A DNA stretch of 64,000 nt, taken from the NCBI RefSeq assembly GCF_000165485.1, contig NC_014623.1, forward strand, positions 763,501-827,500, written 5' to 3'. Made by a program: the position numbers and the translations under genes. Shown here one piece after another: positions 16,766 through 26,738 of the stretch. The DNA comes from Stigmatella aurantiaca DW4/3-1 (GTDB lineage Bacteria; Myxococcota; Myxococcia; Myxococcales; Myxococcaceae). Each line of letters starts with the position of its first letter. Position 1 is the first letter of the stretch. The notes below the pieces were generated by a model that was not told where the DNA came from, made no database searches, and worked only from the letters and a program-made list of their open reading frames with translations.

Positions 16766-18375
16766 CAGGCGCCTTCTTCCGCGAAATAGGCATCGAGGGG
16801 TTGCCGGTCTTGGTCGCGGGTGTGGAGCCCTGCTGCATCCGTTAGGAAACGGCGCAGGTGACTGAGGAGCTGTGCGGAGCGCAGCGAGATGAACGCTTGA
16901 GTATCTCCGGCGGCCCACGCCCGGAGGCTGGGCTCGTCCAATCCGTGTGATGCGAGGAGGGGCTCTGCCAGCCCCGTGAGCAAGAAGGGATCCAACGGGA
17001 TGTCGGTGGGATGGAGGAGGATCGACGCGATCGTCCGGTCGCTTCCTGGGATGGGCTCTACCTCGAAGAAGCCGAGCTGATGATCGATGAGCGATGCCAG
17101 GGGAACATCCTGGCCAAGTGCCTCTCCGGCGAGCACTTTCGGCTCCAGTGAGGCGAGGCTGATGTATTCCGTGGAGCGCCGTGCGCTTCGGCCCCCGACG
17201 AGGGGTTGAAGGGCTGAAGGCAGATCTTCTTCTGTCACGGGACTCAGGAGCTTGAGGAGCCGCTGGACCGAGCCGTGCTCATCCTGATCAATCGCCCTCC
17301 ACTTCGGGAGATCAATGTAATTGTCCGTACGGTGCTCTCTCGTCAGCGTGCCACGCCAGAACCAGCGCACCAGCAACTCCCGGTTACGGGGATGCGGAGA
17401 GGGGTGAATCGAAAGGAACCGCGCCAACGCGGGAATGACCCCTGCGTAAGGGAGCCAGGACACATGCGGTACACCGGCATCGCCAGAGAGAAATTCGACG
17501 GTCAATGCGAGGCTTTTTGAGGTTCGTTCCAGCAACTCTGCGACGGGCTTGCCGTTGACTTGGTCTTGAAGCGGCTTGCGGGGATCCCCGCCTGCGACGG
17601 CGATGGCCGCCTTCTCGATTTGGCTGCCATCCAGTTCCCCGAAGCCGAGCTGGACAAGTTCGTCCCTGACCCGGTCAATCGGTCCTTTCCCGCCCATGAC
17701 GCTGGAATGCAGCGCTTGGAAGACTTCATGTTTTTCCAGCGCCCGGCCACGCTGGTTGACGCGCGCGAAGATCTCTTGGAGCAGCTGATCGTTCTGCCCA
17801 TCGTACGGGATGAGGTAGGCGGGAACGGCGTATTCACGCAGGCGGCTGGCGATGGCGTCTGCACGATCGGAAAGCTCAGCGGAGATCGCCGTTTCGCGCA
17901 GCCACTTGTTCAGTACCGCCGAACTCGACAGCACATGGGTCGGCACCCAATAAGGGGGAGCGGACCGGCGGCGGGGGCCGGTGACGAACCGGTTGGCTTC
18001 CAGGTCGAAGAACAGCGGCCGGTAGGCGCCGGAGTGATCTTCGAGCAAGGCCATGGCCAGCGTCACCAGACGCTGTTGCCCGTCGACCACCCAGAGCGCG
18101 TCTGGAGTCTGGGGCACAGTCGCGGCGAATCCACCCAGCATGATGTGCGCCGCAGGCGCCTCCCCCCGTGCGAGGAGCAGGGTTCCAATGGGGAATCCCG
18201 ATTGGAGGCTGTCGAAGAGGAGCCGGCGGTCCTCGTCATTCCAGCGGAAGCCGCGCTGAAAATGCGGGATGCGGACCCGGCCCTTGCGGATGGCGTCGAG
18301 CAGGGCCGAGACGCTGAAGGTCTTGGTCTCAAGCTCGGTCGGCACGAGGGTCGCTCCCGACGGCGTTTGGGGCAT
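16765..18375 (-). CDS. DUF262 (GmrS-like N-terminal) domain protein
   Basis: This 536-aa protein contains the DUF262 ParB/Srx-like domain in its first ~270 residues: RIPHFQRGFRW (about 35-45), the hallmark VVDGQQRL (96-103) and FARVNQRGRALEKHEVFQAL. DUF262 is the nucleotide-sensing half of GmrSD type IV restriction and several anti-phage proteins. I see no DUF1524/HNH segment in the C-terminal half, so it is not a full GmrSD fusion. It is directly followed by the HipA kinase gene (overlapping stop/start) and has a divergent partner gene 119 bases upstream. Confidence 0.85.
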   Translation of the reverse strand: MPQTPSGATLVPTELETKTFSVSALLDAIRKGRVRIPHFQRGFRWNDEDRRLLFDSLQSGFPIGTLLLARGEAPAAHIMLGGFAATVPQTPDALWVVDGQQRLVTLAMALLEDHSGAYRPLFFDLEANRFVTGPRRRSAPPYWVPTHVLSSSAVLNKWLRETAISAELSDRADAIASRLREYAVPAYLIPYDGQNDQLLQEIFARVNQRGRALEKHEVFQALHSSVMGGKGPIDRVRDELVQLGFGELDGSQIEKAAIAVAGGDPRKPLQDQVNGKPVAELLERTSKSLALTVEFLSGDAGVPHVSWLPYAGVIPALARFLSIHPSPHPRNRELLVRWFWRGTLTREHRTDNYIDLPKWRAIDQDEHGSVQRLLKLLSPVTEEDLPSALQPLVGGRSARRSTEYISLASLEPKVLAGEALGQDVPLASLIDHQLGFFEVEPIPGSDRTIASILLHPTDIPLDPFLLTGLAEPLLASHGLDEPSLRAWAAGDTQAFISLRSAQLLSHLRRFLTDAAGLHTRDQDRQPLDAYFAEEGA

Positions 18376-18494
18376 GCCCTCAGCTTACCGCACTCCTCCG
18401 CGGTCCCAGACTCCTTCCGGCTCTGGACAGGCTCCCTGCGTTCAAGGAAGGTGAGCTTCGGCCCTGGCTCGCGTTGGCGGGCGCGCACGGAGAC

Positions 18495-20732
18495 ATGCTT
18501 CCCGGTAACGACACGTGGCCTGAGTCCCTCCAGGCCCTCTATGAGCAGGTGGTGGCCGCTCCCCGCGAGGCCGTCCTGTCCGCGCGAACCCAGTGGGCGG
18601 AGCAGCTCGGCGCATGGGTTCAGCGGGCCTCCCTGGACGAGCGAGAAATGGCGCGGGTGGCCACCTGGGCCCGGTTGGAGGCGGGGCCTCGCTCCGCCGG
18701 GGAGCTGGTGTTCCTGCTGAGCCACTGCGGCGAGTTGCTGTGGCCCTACTCGGAGGCGCCGGACCAACTGCTTCAGCGGTTGCTCTCCCGGCAAGTCCAG
18801 CTCTTCCAGGGCCTGAAGACCGGGGACCCGGACGAGGGACTCGCCCCGCTCGCGCGTCAGGTCTCCGCGGAACTCTCCAAGGTCGTGCTGCGCTACCTCA
18901 AGCGCCACCCTGAGGCGCTGCTGTCCCTGGTGGGCGGAGTAGGCTGCACCTTCGACGGCAGGGTGCTCCGGTTTCAAGAAGCCGTGGAGGTGGATCTGAA
19001 GGTCTTCCTCGGCCCGGAGAAGCGGCTCACCGGCCGGCTCGACCAACTGAGGATGCTGCTGCCCCACCTGCGCGAGGGCCGGTACAAGCTGATGGCCTTC
19101 ATCCGCGAGCGGGCCGCCAAGCTGCCCTGGCGCGAGTGCCGGGACATTCTGGAGGAGAAGCTCTTCCAGGTGGTGACCGCTCCGGACAGCCGGGGCGAGC
19201 TGCGAGGCTTCCTGGGTTGCTATGCGAAGGGCAAGGGCGAGGCCCGCTGGTGCACGAGGGCGAGCTTGCTGCTCTCCAGAAACCTCGAAGAGGGAGGACC
19301 GTTGGCTGTTGCCGAGAACCTCAGTGAGTTGCTGGCGTACTTCGAGGCACCCGTCCCGGGATTGCGAGGCGCCTTGCAGGCGCTGGTGGCGAGTCTTCCC
19401 GAGGACCTGGCGCTCGACCGGCACCGGCTGGTGGCGGACAAGTGCTGGGAGCACCTGAAGCCCCAAGAAGACCCAGGGTTGGCGCTCGTGCTGCTGTGGG
19501 TGGAGGAGCGCCTCTTCCGGCTCGCACTGCGCCGGGGGCTGGAGGATGTCTTCGAGCGGCGCAACCGGGCCCGCGAGCGGGTGGGGATCCTGCCCGTGGC
19601 GGAGGCTCTGAGCTGGCTTGCCGAGGAGTGCGCGGACCTGTGGCCCCGGTTCGAGACCGAGCGGCGGCCCGGAGCGGATGAGCTCGCCGCGTGGCGAAAG
19701 GAAGTCACCCGCCGGGTCGTGAAGAAACCCGTGCTCCGCAAGGCGGCCATGGAGTTCTTCCTGTGGTGCGCGCCGGACGCGGCCGCCTCCGAGGCGGAAC
19801 TGGTGACGCTCTCACTGGTGAAGACCACCACGGATCGTCGGCTGCTGCGCCGCCTGGGGGAGCATCCCTCCACGCGGGTGCGGTTCCGCGTGCGTGCCAT
19901 TCACGCGTGGCTCGAGGCCGGGGCCGAGCAGGGCACGGAGCCTCAGACCCCCGCGACCCTGACAGGGGCCTTGCGCCACCTGCGGGCCTCCGGGGCGATG
20001 ACGCTTGGCGGGGGCCGGACGTGGCTGCGGGACCGGGATTTGGAAGAGCTGCTCCTGGGGGCGTTCAGCCGGGTAGAGCGGGACTTCTCCGCACGGTATC
20101 CGCAGCACTGCCGGGAGGACGAGGCCCAACTCGTCACACGGCTCCTGGAGGATTTGAGACACGAATTCGAGAGCATCCGCTCGGACCTGGGGCTGCTGCT
20201 CTCGCAGGGGCAGCCGGTTCCCCTGGAGCTGGACCTGCGATTTCGCCAGGGCCTTGCGTCAGGAGGTCCAAGGCCTTCGGGCGTGGAGCTGATGTTCGTG
20301 CTGAGCGTCGAGGTGGACGCCTTCCTGAAGACGCGGCGCGCGGTGTTGGTACGGGCGCGGAAGCTGGAGCCGTGGGGCGAGGGACAGTGGGCGCCCAACC
20401 TCCGGTTGGGAAGGGAGCAGGTGGACGGGCTGCTGGGGCTGAGCGAGTCAGCGTATTGCCTGTTCCTGGTGCCCCCGTCGTTGCGGGCCGAGTGCTGGAT
20501 GGTGCCCGCGCGGCTGGTGCGCGGTTTGATGGAGGCCCAAGGCTCGCTCTCGTCGGTGTCTCGCGAGGGCGCGCAGCGGGTGGCGCGCTCGCTGGCACAG
20601 TGGATGACTTACGATTTGCTGGGCCTGTGGAGCGGGGACGATCGGCCCGCGGTCCTGGAGCGGGCAGGGGAGAACGCGGAAGGGGGCCCGGACTTCGTCG
20701 TGGAGATCTCCGTCCGCAAGGGCGGGAAGTGA
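18495..20732 (+). CDS. Unknown helical protein with putative PD-(D/E)XK-like C-terminal domain
   Basis: This ~745-aa protein is not a family I recognise. Residues 1-560 are helical with no obvious motifs. The last ~150 residues resemble restriction-endonuclease-like domains of defence genes. LELDLRF and GVELMF (E near 597) are followed by a strand ending RRAVLVRARKL (K near 622, in the position of the usual 'QAK'). REQVDGLL and SAYCLFLVPP then match the usual 'Q...' helix and following strand. The start is uncertain: ATG 18495 has GGAG close by, and TTG 18474 would add seven residues. It is divergent from the DUF262/HipA pair across a 119-bp gap. Confidence 0.6.
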   Translation: MLPGNDTWPESLQALYEQVVAAPREAVLSARTQWAEQLGAWVQRASLDEREMARVATWARLEAGPRSAGELVFLLSHCGELLWPYSEAPDQLLQRLLSRQVQLFQGLKTGDPDEGLAPLARQVSAELSKVVLRYLKRHPEALLSLVGGVGCTFDGRVLRFQEAVEVDLKVFLGPEKRLTGRLDQLRMLLPHLREGRYKLMAFIRERAAKLPWRECRDILEEKLFQVVTAPDSRGELRGFLGCYAKGKGEARWCTRASLLLSRNLEEGGPLAVAENLSELLAYFEAPVPGLRGALQALVASLPEDLALDRHRLVADKCWEHLKPQEDPGLALVLLWVEERLFRLALRRGLEDVFERRNRARERVGILPVAEALSWLAEECADLWPRFETERRPGADELAAWRKEVTRRVVKKPVLRKAAMEFFLWCAPDAAASEAELVTLSLVKTTTDRRLLRRLGEHPSTRVRFRVRAIHAWLEAGAEQGTEPQTPATLTGALRHLRASGAMTLGGGRTWLRDRDLEELLLGAFSRVERDFSARYPQHCREDEAQLVTRLLEDLRHEFESIRSDLGLLLSQGQPVPLELDLRFRQGLASGGPRPSGVELMFVLSVEVDAFLKTRRAVLVRARKLEPWGEGQWAPNLRLGREQVDGLLGLSESAYCLFLVPPSLRAECWMVPARLVRGLMEAQGSLSSVSREGAQRVARSLAQWMTYDLLGLWSGDDRPAVLERAGENAEGGPDFVVEISVRKGGK

Positions 20733-20747
20733 AGGGGCGCCCAGTGC

Positions 20748-22115
20748 TCACGGCCACGGGAGATGGGCGAGAAAGCCATGGGAGGAGGATGCCTCTTCCC
20801 TGATTCCGCCAACCACAATGCCCCAGGGAGCAGAGGCCACGCTATACCCATAGTCCGCGCCGGGCCCCCCCAGGCGCCAACCGCGCTGGATCTCGCCGAA
20901 GTCATTGAAGATCAGCGCGACCACGTCGCTGGGGCCCTCGGCCTGGAGGGTTTTTCCCGCGTTTATCTCAAGGCTGGAGGTGAAGTGTCCCACCATGGCC
21001 AGGGCACCGCCGGACGTGAGCGCGATCGAATGCCCGGAGAGCAGTGTTGGGAAGCGGCGTTGCCAGAGTTCCTCGCCGCTTGCGGTGTAGCGTCCCACGA
21101 AGCCTTCGAAGCCTCCTGACAGGAAGCGGCTCTGCCCGGGTTGCTGGGGAACGTCGCGCTGGAAGAGGCCCGTCAGGTAGAGGCTGCCGTCCGCCGCAGG
21201 CACCACCGCCTTCGCCATGTCGTAATTCGGGCCACCCAGGGCCCGAGCCCAGAGCGTGCGACCATCGCCTGCAAAGGCAGCCAGGAATGCATCAGAATCC
21301 CCGGTGCTGCGCACAGGACCCGTGCCGAAGTCGATCGCTCCCACGGAGGGCTCCACGTCTGATGAGAAGTGGCCCGTGAGAAAGACCGTGCCTGTGGCGC
21401 CCACGGCCACGTTCCGTCCAATGTCATCTCCAGGCCCTCCAAAGACACGGGCCCACTGAGGAACTCCCTCCTGGCCGGAGAGCTTCACCAAGAAGGTGTC
21501 GCTTCCTCCGGCGCTGGACTGGCGCCCTTGGCCCAGGTCCACCTGGCCGTTGAAGAAGCCGGTGACAAACACGTCGCCCGCTCCATCCACGGCCACCGAG
21601 CGGCAGATGGCGTCACCGGTTCCGCCGAAACGGCGCACCCAGAGGGGATGTCCCGTGTCCCCTGCCAGCTTCGCGACGAAGCAGTCATAACCGCCGTCGT
21701 TGGGAAGGGGCGTCCCCTCGAAGAGGGCGCCCGCCGAGAAGCCACCCACCACGAAGATCGAGCCATCCGCCCTGGCCACGAGAGCATCGCCCAGGTCATC
21801 GCCTGGGCCGCCCCAGTGGCGCAGCCAGCGAAGCGCTCCCTCAGGGGTCAACCGGGCCACGAGCACATCTCTGTCGCCCGAGGACACCCGATGCTGTCCG
21901 CCCAAGACCAGTGAGCCCTCGAAGGTGCCGATGGCGAGGAGTTCCCGCTCCTGTGCGGACAAGGCGGAGAGCTGTGAACTCCCAGCGCCCAAGAAGTCCA
22001 CCCTCAAGCCCTCTTCAGCCGGCTCTCCTCTGACCCGGGGCTGCACGGCTGTTGAGCAGCCGCAAAGCACTGCCAGGAGACTGCTCCAGAGCACTCGAGA
22101 GGAAACGCGACGCAT
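20748..22115 (-). CDS. Beta-propeller (SBBP-type repeat) lipoprotein
   Basis: A 455-aa lipoprotein (AVLCGC lipobox) with repeated ~50-residue units of SBBP/beta-propeller type: WLRHWGGPGDDLGDALVARADG, WVRRFGGTGDAICRSVAVDGAG, WARVFGGPGDDIGRNVAVGATG, WARALGGPNYDMAKAVVPAADG and the final GWRLGGPGADYGYSVASAPWG. Each is followed by a 'vfvtG.F.G...' strand pair. Such proteins are common myxobacterial surface lipoproteins with unknown ligands. The ATG at 22115 starts the signal; the long upstream open frame is not expected to be coding. Confidence 0.85.
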   Translation of the reverse strand: MRRVSSRVLWSSLLAVLCGCSTAVQPRVRGEPAEEGLRVDFLGAGSSQLSALSAQERELLAIGTFEGSLVLGGQHRVSSGDRDVLVARLTPEGALRWLRHWGGPGDDLGDALVARADGSIFVVGGFSAGALFEGTPLPNDGGYDCFVAKLAGDTGHPLWVRRFGGTGDAICRSVAVDGAGDVFVTGFFNGQVDLGQGRQSSAGGSDTFLVKLSGQEGVPQWARVFGGPGDDIGRNVAVGATGTVFLTGHFSSDVEPSVGAIDFGTGPVRSTGDSDAFLAAFAGDGRTLWARALGGPNYDMAKAVVPAADGSLYLTGLFQRDVPQQPGQSRFLSGGFEGFVGRYTASGEELWQRRFPTLLSGHSIALTSGGALAMVGHFTSSLEINAGKTLQAEGPSDVVALIFNDFGEIQRGWRLGGPGADYGYSVASAPWGIVVGGIREEASSSHGFLAHLPWP

Positions 22116-22287
22116 TCCACCGATTTTAGGCAAGTGCGCGTCTTTCCACGGTTTTGGCAATAAAGCCTGTTCTGGCCGTTTTCCCTGGACGGGTCCGAAA
22201 GGTTCCTTCAGAATTCCATCCCAGCAGATAAGTGCAGTGTCCGTGTACTCGGCGGCCTGAGCGGCGCCTCTCCTGGGAGGAAACGGC

Positions 22288-24213
22288 ATGAGGACTGCGC
22301 GTCGGCTGGGAAGGCTCGCCTCGGGGGTGGTGGTCTGTGGGTGGTTGGCGGGTTGTGGCGGGCAAGGTGAGGCCGGACCCGGGGAACTCTTCGTGGACAC
22401 CCTGCTGGGGGCAGTCGCCTCATCGAAGGCGGCGGACCTGTGGGTGTCCTCGGTCAGTGGCCCCTCCAGCGCGCTGCCGGGCAGTGCCTTCTGGGCCACC
22501 GTCACCGCGTGCAACCAGGGGGTTCGCAGTGCCCGTGCCACCGTTCACCTGCTGCTCTCGGTGGACGTGAACCTCTCCGCCACGGACTTGCGCGTTGGCA
22601 CCGCGGAGACAGGGCTGCTGCACCCGAACCAGTGCGCCACGCTGCACGTGCCCGTGTCCGGAGAGACGGTGGTTCCCGAGGGACGCTGGTATGTGGGGGC
22701 CTTCATCGATCCGGAGGATGCGGTCGAGGAACTGTCCGAGTCGAACAACGCGCGGGCCGGTCTGCCCATGACCTTCGGTGTGGGGCCGGACTTCCTCCTC
22801 GCCCAGGTGGAGGCACCGGACAGCCTCCTGCCCTCCGGAGCCTTCCTGACGGAGGTCACGGTGTGCAACACGGGCACCGTCAGCGCTCCGGCCCACATGG
22901 ATGTCTCCCTTTTCCCGGAAGCCGCACCCTCCGAGTCCGGCCTCCGGGTGGGCAGTGCCTCGACGGCACCGTTGTCCGAGGGCCAGTGCGAGGTGCTGCG
23001 GATTCCCTCGGTGGCGGTGGCCCTGCCCGAAGGCACCTACTCCGTGACCGCGCGGGTGGAGCCCGCCCAGTCCGTGAACGAGCTGGAGGAGGGCAACAAC
23101 CTCCTCTTCGGCAATCGCGTGACCGTGGGCACCCGCCCAGACTTCGTCATCTCCAGCGTGCGAGGCCCCGCCAGCCTCGAGGGCACCGCGAGCCTCACCG
23201 CCACCGTGTGCAACCACGGCACCACGAAGGGCTCGGCCCAGGTGGAGGCGTTCCTCTCCGAGGATGCGCGGCTCACCGCGCCGGACTTCCAGGTGGGAGA
23301 AGCTGTCCGCGTGGCCCTGGAGCCGGGCCAATGCGCCCCCGTGGAACTCCAAGGGCCGGTGAGCCTCCCCCCGGGGGCCTATTTCGTGGCCGCCTGGGTG
23401 GACCGCTCCGAAGCCGTGGCGGAACTCGTGGAGGCCAACAACACCCGGGTGGGCACCCACGTCACCGTGGGCGCCGGGCCGGACCTCGTGGTCACCTCCG
23501 TGAGTGCGCTCCGAAGCGGGGAGTCCCCCCTGTCCCTGAGGGCCACCGCCACGGTGTGCAACCAGGGTACGGCGCCCAGTCCCGTCACCACGTTGGCCTT
23601 CGCGCTGTCTCCCAGCGCGTCGCTCGCCGCCTCGGCCCCGCTGCTGGCCCGCGCCGAGGTGCCCGTGCTGGAAGCAGGGGTCTGTGCCTCCGTGTCCGGC
23701 GTGGGGCGGGCGAAGGTGGCGGATGGCACGTGGTACATCGGCGCGTGGGCGGACCGTCTGAATGCGGTGCGCGAGCTGCTGGAAACCAACAACACGCGGA
23801 CCGGCCACCGGGTGGGCCTGGGCGCTGGACCGGACCTGGTCCTCACCTCGGTCGAGGGCCCCTCGGACGCACTGGCCGACAGCCCCCTTCGAGGACGCGT
23901 GACGGTGTGCAACCAGGGCACCCAGCCCACCCGGCGCCCCACCCGGGTGGCCCTCTACGTGTCGTCCGATCCCTTCATTCAGGCCTCGGACCGGCTCGCG
24001 GGCGAGGCGGAGGTGCCCCTGCTGTCTTCGGGGCAGTGCGTCACGGTGGCCCCTCCCAGTGCCAAGGGGCTTCCCGAAGGGAGCTGGTACCTGGGGGCGT
24101 TGGTGGATCGCGGCCAGGACGAAGAGGAGCTCATCGAGGACAACAATGCCCTCACGGGGCGCCCGCTCACCGTGGGCGCACCAGAGCGTTGGGTGGTCTC
24201 CGCACGGATGTAA
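22288..24213 (+). CDS. Surface lipoprotein with five CARDB domains
   Basis: A 641-aa lipoprotein (lipobox LAGC near residue 23) made of five consecutive CARDB (Ig-like adhesion) modules of about 120 residues. They begin ADLWVSSVSGP, PDFLLAQVEAP, PDFVISSVRGP, PDLVVTSVSAL and PDLVLTSVEGP. Each ends with the typical 'G.WY.GA..D....v.El.E.NN' segment. Each module has a conserved Cys pair (VCNQGT and a later GQC). The role is probably extracellular adhesion or substrate binding; no catalytic domain is attached. Confidence 0.9.
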   Translation: MRTARRLGRLASGVVVCGWLAGCGGQGEAGPGELFVDTLLGAVASSKAADLWVSSVSGPSSALPGSAFWATVTACNQGVRSARATVHLLLSVDVNLSATDLRVGTAETGLLHPNQCATLHVPVSGETVVPEGRWYVGAFIDPEDAVEELSESNNARAGLPMTFGVGPDFLLAQVEAPDSLLPSGAFLTEVTVCNTGTVSAPAHMDVSLFPEAAPSESGLRVGSASTAPLSEGQCEVLRIPSVAVALPEGTYSVTARVEPAQSVNELEEGNNLLFGNRVTVGTRPDFVISSVRGPASLEGTASLTATVCNHGTTKGSAQVEAFLSEDARLTAPDFQVGEAVRVALEPGQCAPVELQGPVSLPPGAYFVAAWVDRSEAVAELVEANNTRVGTHVTVGAGPDLVVTSVSALRSGESPLSLRATATVCNQGTAPSPVTTLAFALSPSASLAASAPLLARAEVPVLEAGVCASVSGVGRAKVADGTWYIGAWADRLNAVRELLETNNTRTGHRVGLGAGPDLVLTSVEGPSDALADSPLRGRVTVCNQGTQPTRRPTRVALYVSSDPFIQASDRLAGEAEVPLLSSGQCVTVAPPSAKGLPEGSWYLGALVDRGQDEEELIEDNNALTGRPLTVGAPERWVVSARM

Positions 24214-24306
24214 AGAGGTGGCACTCCCTGCTCCCATTGTGCTCCGGCTGGGGCAGACTGCGCCGCGTTGACGCGGGGGAGCTCCCCACGCACGCGAGGA
24301 GTCACC

Positions 24307-24567
24307 ATGGGGTTGTGTAGCTGGATCATCTTCGGCTTCGTTGTGGGGCTGCTCGCCCGGGCCATCATGCCGGGCGAACAGAAGATGGGCCTCATCCGCA
24401 CCACGCTGCTGGGAGTGGGAGGCGCCTTCGTGGGAGGCTTTCTCGCCGCACTCATCCGGGGGGGCAATTGGCGTTCCCCCTCGCCCGCGGGCTTCATCGG
24501 CGCCATCCTCGGCGCGGTGGTGCTCCTGTGGCTTTCCGAGCTGATTGCGCCCAGCCGCCGCCGTTAG
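24307..24567 (+). CDS. GlsB/YeaQ/YmgE family membrane protein
   Basis: This 86-aa protein has three hydrophobic segments (WIIFGFVVGLLARAIMPG, the GVGGAFVGGFLAALI segment, IGAILGAVVLLWL). It shows the glycine-zipper pattern of the transglycosylase-associated/YeaQ family, often stress-induced. The ATG at 24307 follows GAGGAG at 24297-24302. It stands alone between the CARDB lipoprotein and an FKBP gene. Confidence 0.88.
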   Translation: MGLCSWIIFGFVVGLLARAIMPGEQKMGLIRTTLLGVGGAFVGGFLAALIRGGNWRSPSPAGFIGAILGAVVLLWLSELIAPSRRR

Positions 24568-24702
24568 GCGTTCCCGGCCGTGGGAGTGATTGGAGCGCAA
24601 AGAGTTAGATGGAAAGCGCGAGTCAGCGCCCGTTCTGTAGTAAGTGGCCCCTGGTGGCGGCGGAAACGCTGCCGATGAGGCTAGGCAAGGAGAGTCGAAG
24701 AT

Positions 24703-25506
24703 ATGCGGAAGATGTGGGCAGTGGCGGCCCTGTCGCTGATTGTGACGGGTTGCCAGAAGCAGGAGGCCAAGGGCGCGGAGACCGCGGCCACGGCCACGGG
24801 TACGAGCGCGGGGGCCAACCCGCAGACCGACGATCAGAAGACGCTGTACGCGCTGGGCCTGTCCGTCGGCCGGAGCGTGGGCGTGTTCAACCTCACCCCG
24901 GAGGAGCTGTCCTTCGTCCAGGCCGGCCTCGCCGCCCAGGTGAAGGGCGACAAGCCCGTGGTGGACATCGAGACCTTCGGGCCGAAGATTCAGCAGCTCG
25001 CCATGGCGCGCCAGACGGCCAAGTCGGCCGGTGAGAAGGAGAAGGGCAAGACCTTCCTGGAGCAGGCCGCCAAGGAAGAGGGCGCGACGAAGACCGAGTC
25101 GGGCCTCGTCTACAAGGAGACGCAGGCGGGCACGGGCGAGTCCCCGCAGCCCACGGACATCGTCAAGGTGCACTACAAGGGCACGCTCACCGACGGCAAG
25201 GAGTTCGACAGCTCCTACAAGCGGGGCGAGCCGGCGACCTTCCCGCTCAACGGCGTCATCCGCTGCTGGACGGAGGGCGTGCAGAAGATGAAGGTGGGCG
25301 GCAAGGCCCGCCTCGTGTGCCCGTCCGACCTGGCCTACGGCGACCGCGGCGCCCCGCCGGACATCCCGGGTGGCGCGACGCTCGTGTTCGAGGTGGAACT
25401 GCTGGAGATCACCAAGGGCGGCACCCCGCCGGGTGCGCCGGGCGCGCCGCCAGCTCCTCCGGCGCCGGCCAAGCCGGACACCAAGCCCGCGGCCCCCAAG
25501 AAGTAA
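24703..25506 (+). CDS. FKBP-type peptidyl-prolyl isomerase lipoprotein (FkpA-like)
   Basis: A 267-aa lipoprotein (LIVTGC). It has an FKBP N-terminal dimerisation-like region (about 35-125; LYALGLSVGRS), an FKBP domain (about 130-238) and a Pro/Ala/Lys-rich tail (GAPPAPPAPAKPDTKP). Domain signatures are VKVHYKGTLTDGKEFDSSY, GVIRCWTEGVQKMKVGGKA and LVFEVELLEI. The architecture matches FkpA/Mip periplasmic chaperone isomerases. A terminator-like inverted repeat follows 25 bases after the stop. Confidence 0.95.
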   Translation: MRKMWAVAALSLIVTGCQKQEAKGAETAATATGTSAGANPQTDDQKTLYALGLSVGRSVGVFNLTPEELSFVQAGLAAQVKGDKPVVDIETFGPKIQQLAMARQTAKSAGEKEKGKTFLEQAAKEEGATKTESGLVYKETQAGTGESPQPTDIVKVHYKGTLTDGKEFDSSYKRGEPATFPLNGVIRCWTEGVQKMKVGGKARLVCPSDLAYGDRGAPPDIPGGATLVFEVELLEITKGGTPPGAPGAPPAPPAPAKPDTKPAAPKK

Positions 25507-25530
25507 TCCCTCCCCCCCGCGAGCCACACG

Positions 25531-25574
25531 AGGCCCCCGGCCGGTTCCCTCCCTGGAGACCGGCGCGGGGGCCT
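25531..25574 (+). terminator. Inverted repeat downstream of FKBP gene
   Basis: AGGCCCCCGGCCGGT (25531-25545) pairs with ACCGGCGCGGGGGCCT (25559-25574) apart from a small internal mismatch. It is positioned just after the FKBP stop. Only a weak T-rich tail follows, so it may be a Rho-independent terminator of modest strength. Confidence 0.55.
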
Positions 25575-25700
25575 TGCTCATGCGGGGGAGGAGGGGCCTG
25601 TGCTGGAAGGGGATGGCCCCCGCCGCGTTTGTCTGTGGCGCGGGGCCTGCGCAGGCGTTAGGCGGGGGCTTCGGAACACGCGCCGAGGGGAGAACACACC

Positions 25701-26726
<1,026 letters not shown>

Positions 26727-26738
26727 GGAGGCGCGCCG

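Noticed and set aside
22420-25581. Very long open frame on the minus strand (over 1,000 codons)
   Set aside because: It is antisense to the CARDB lipoprotein, YeaQ and FKBP genes; its translation is His/Gly/Arg-rich with no domain. High GC produces such frames.
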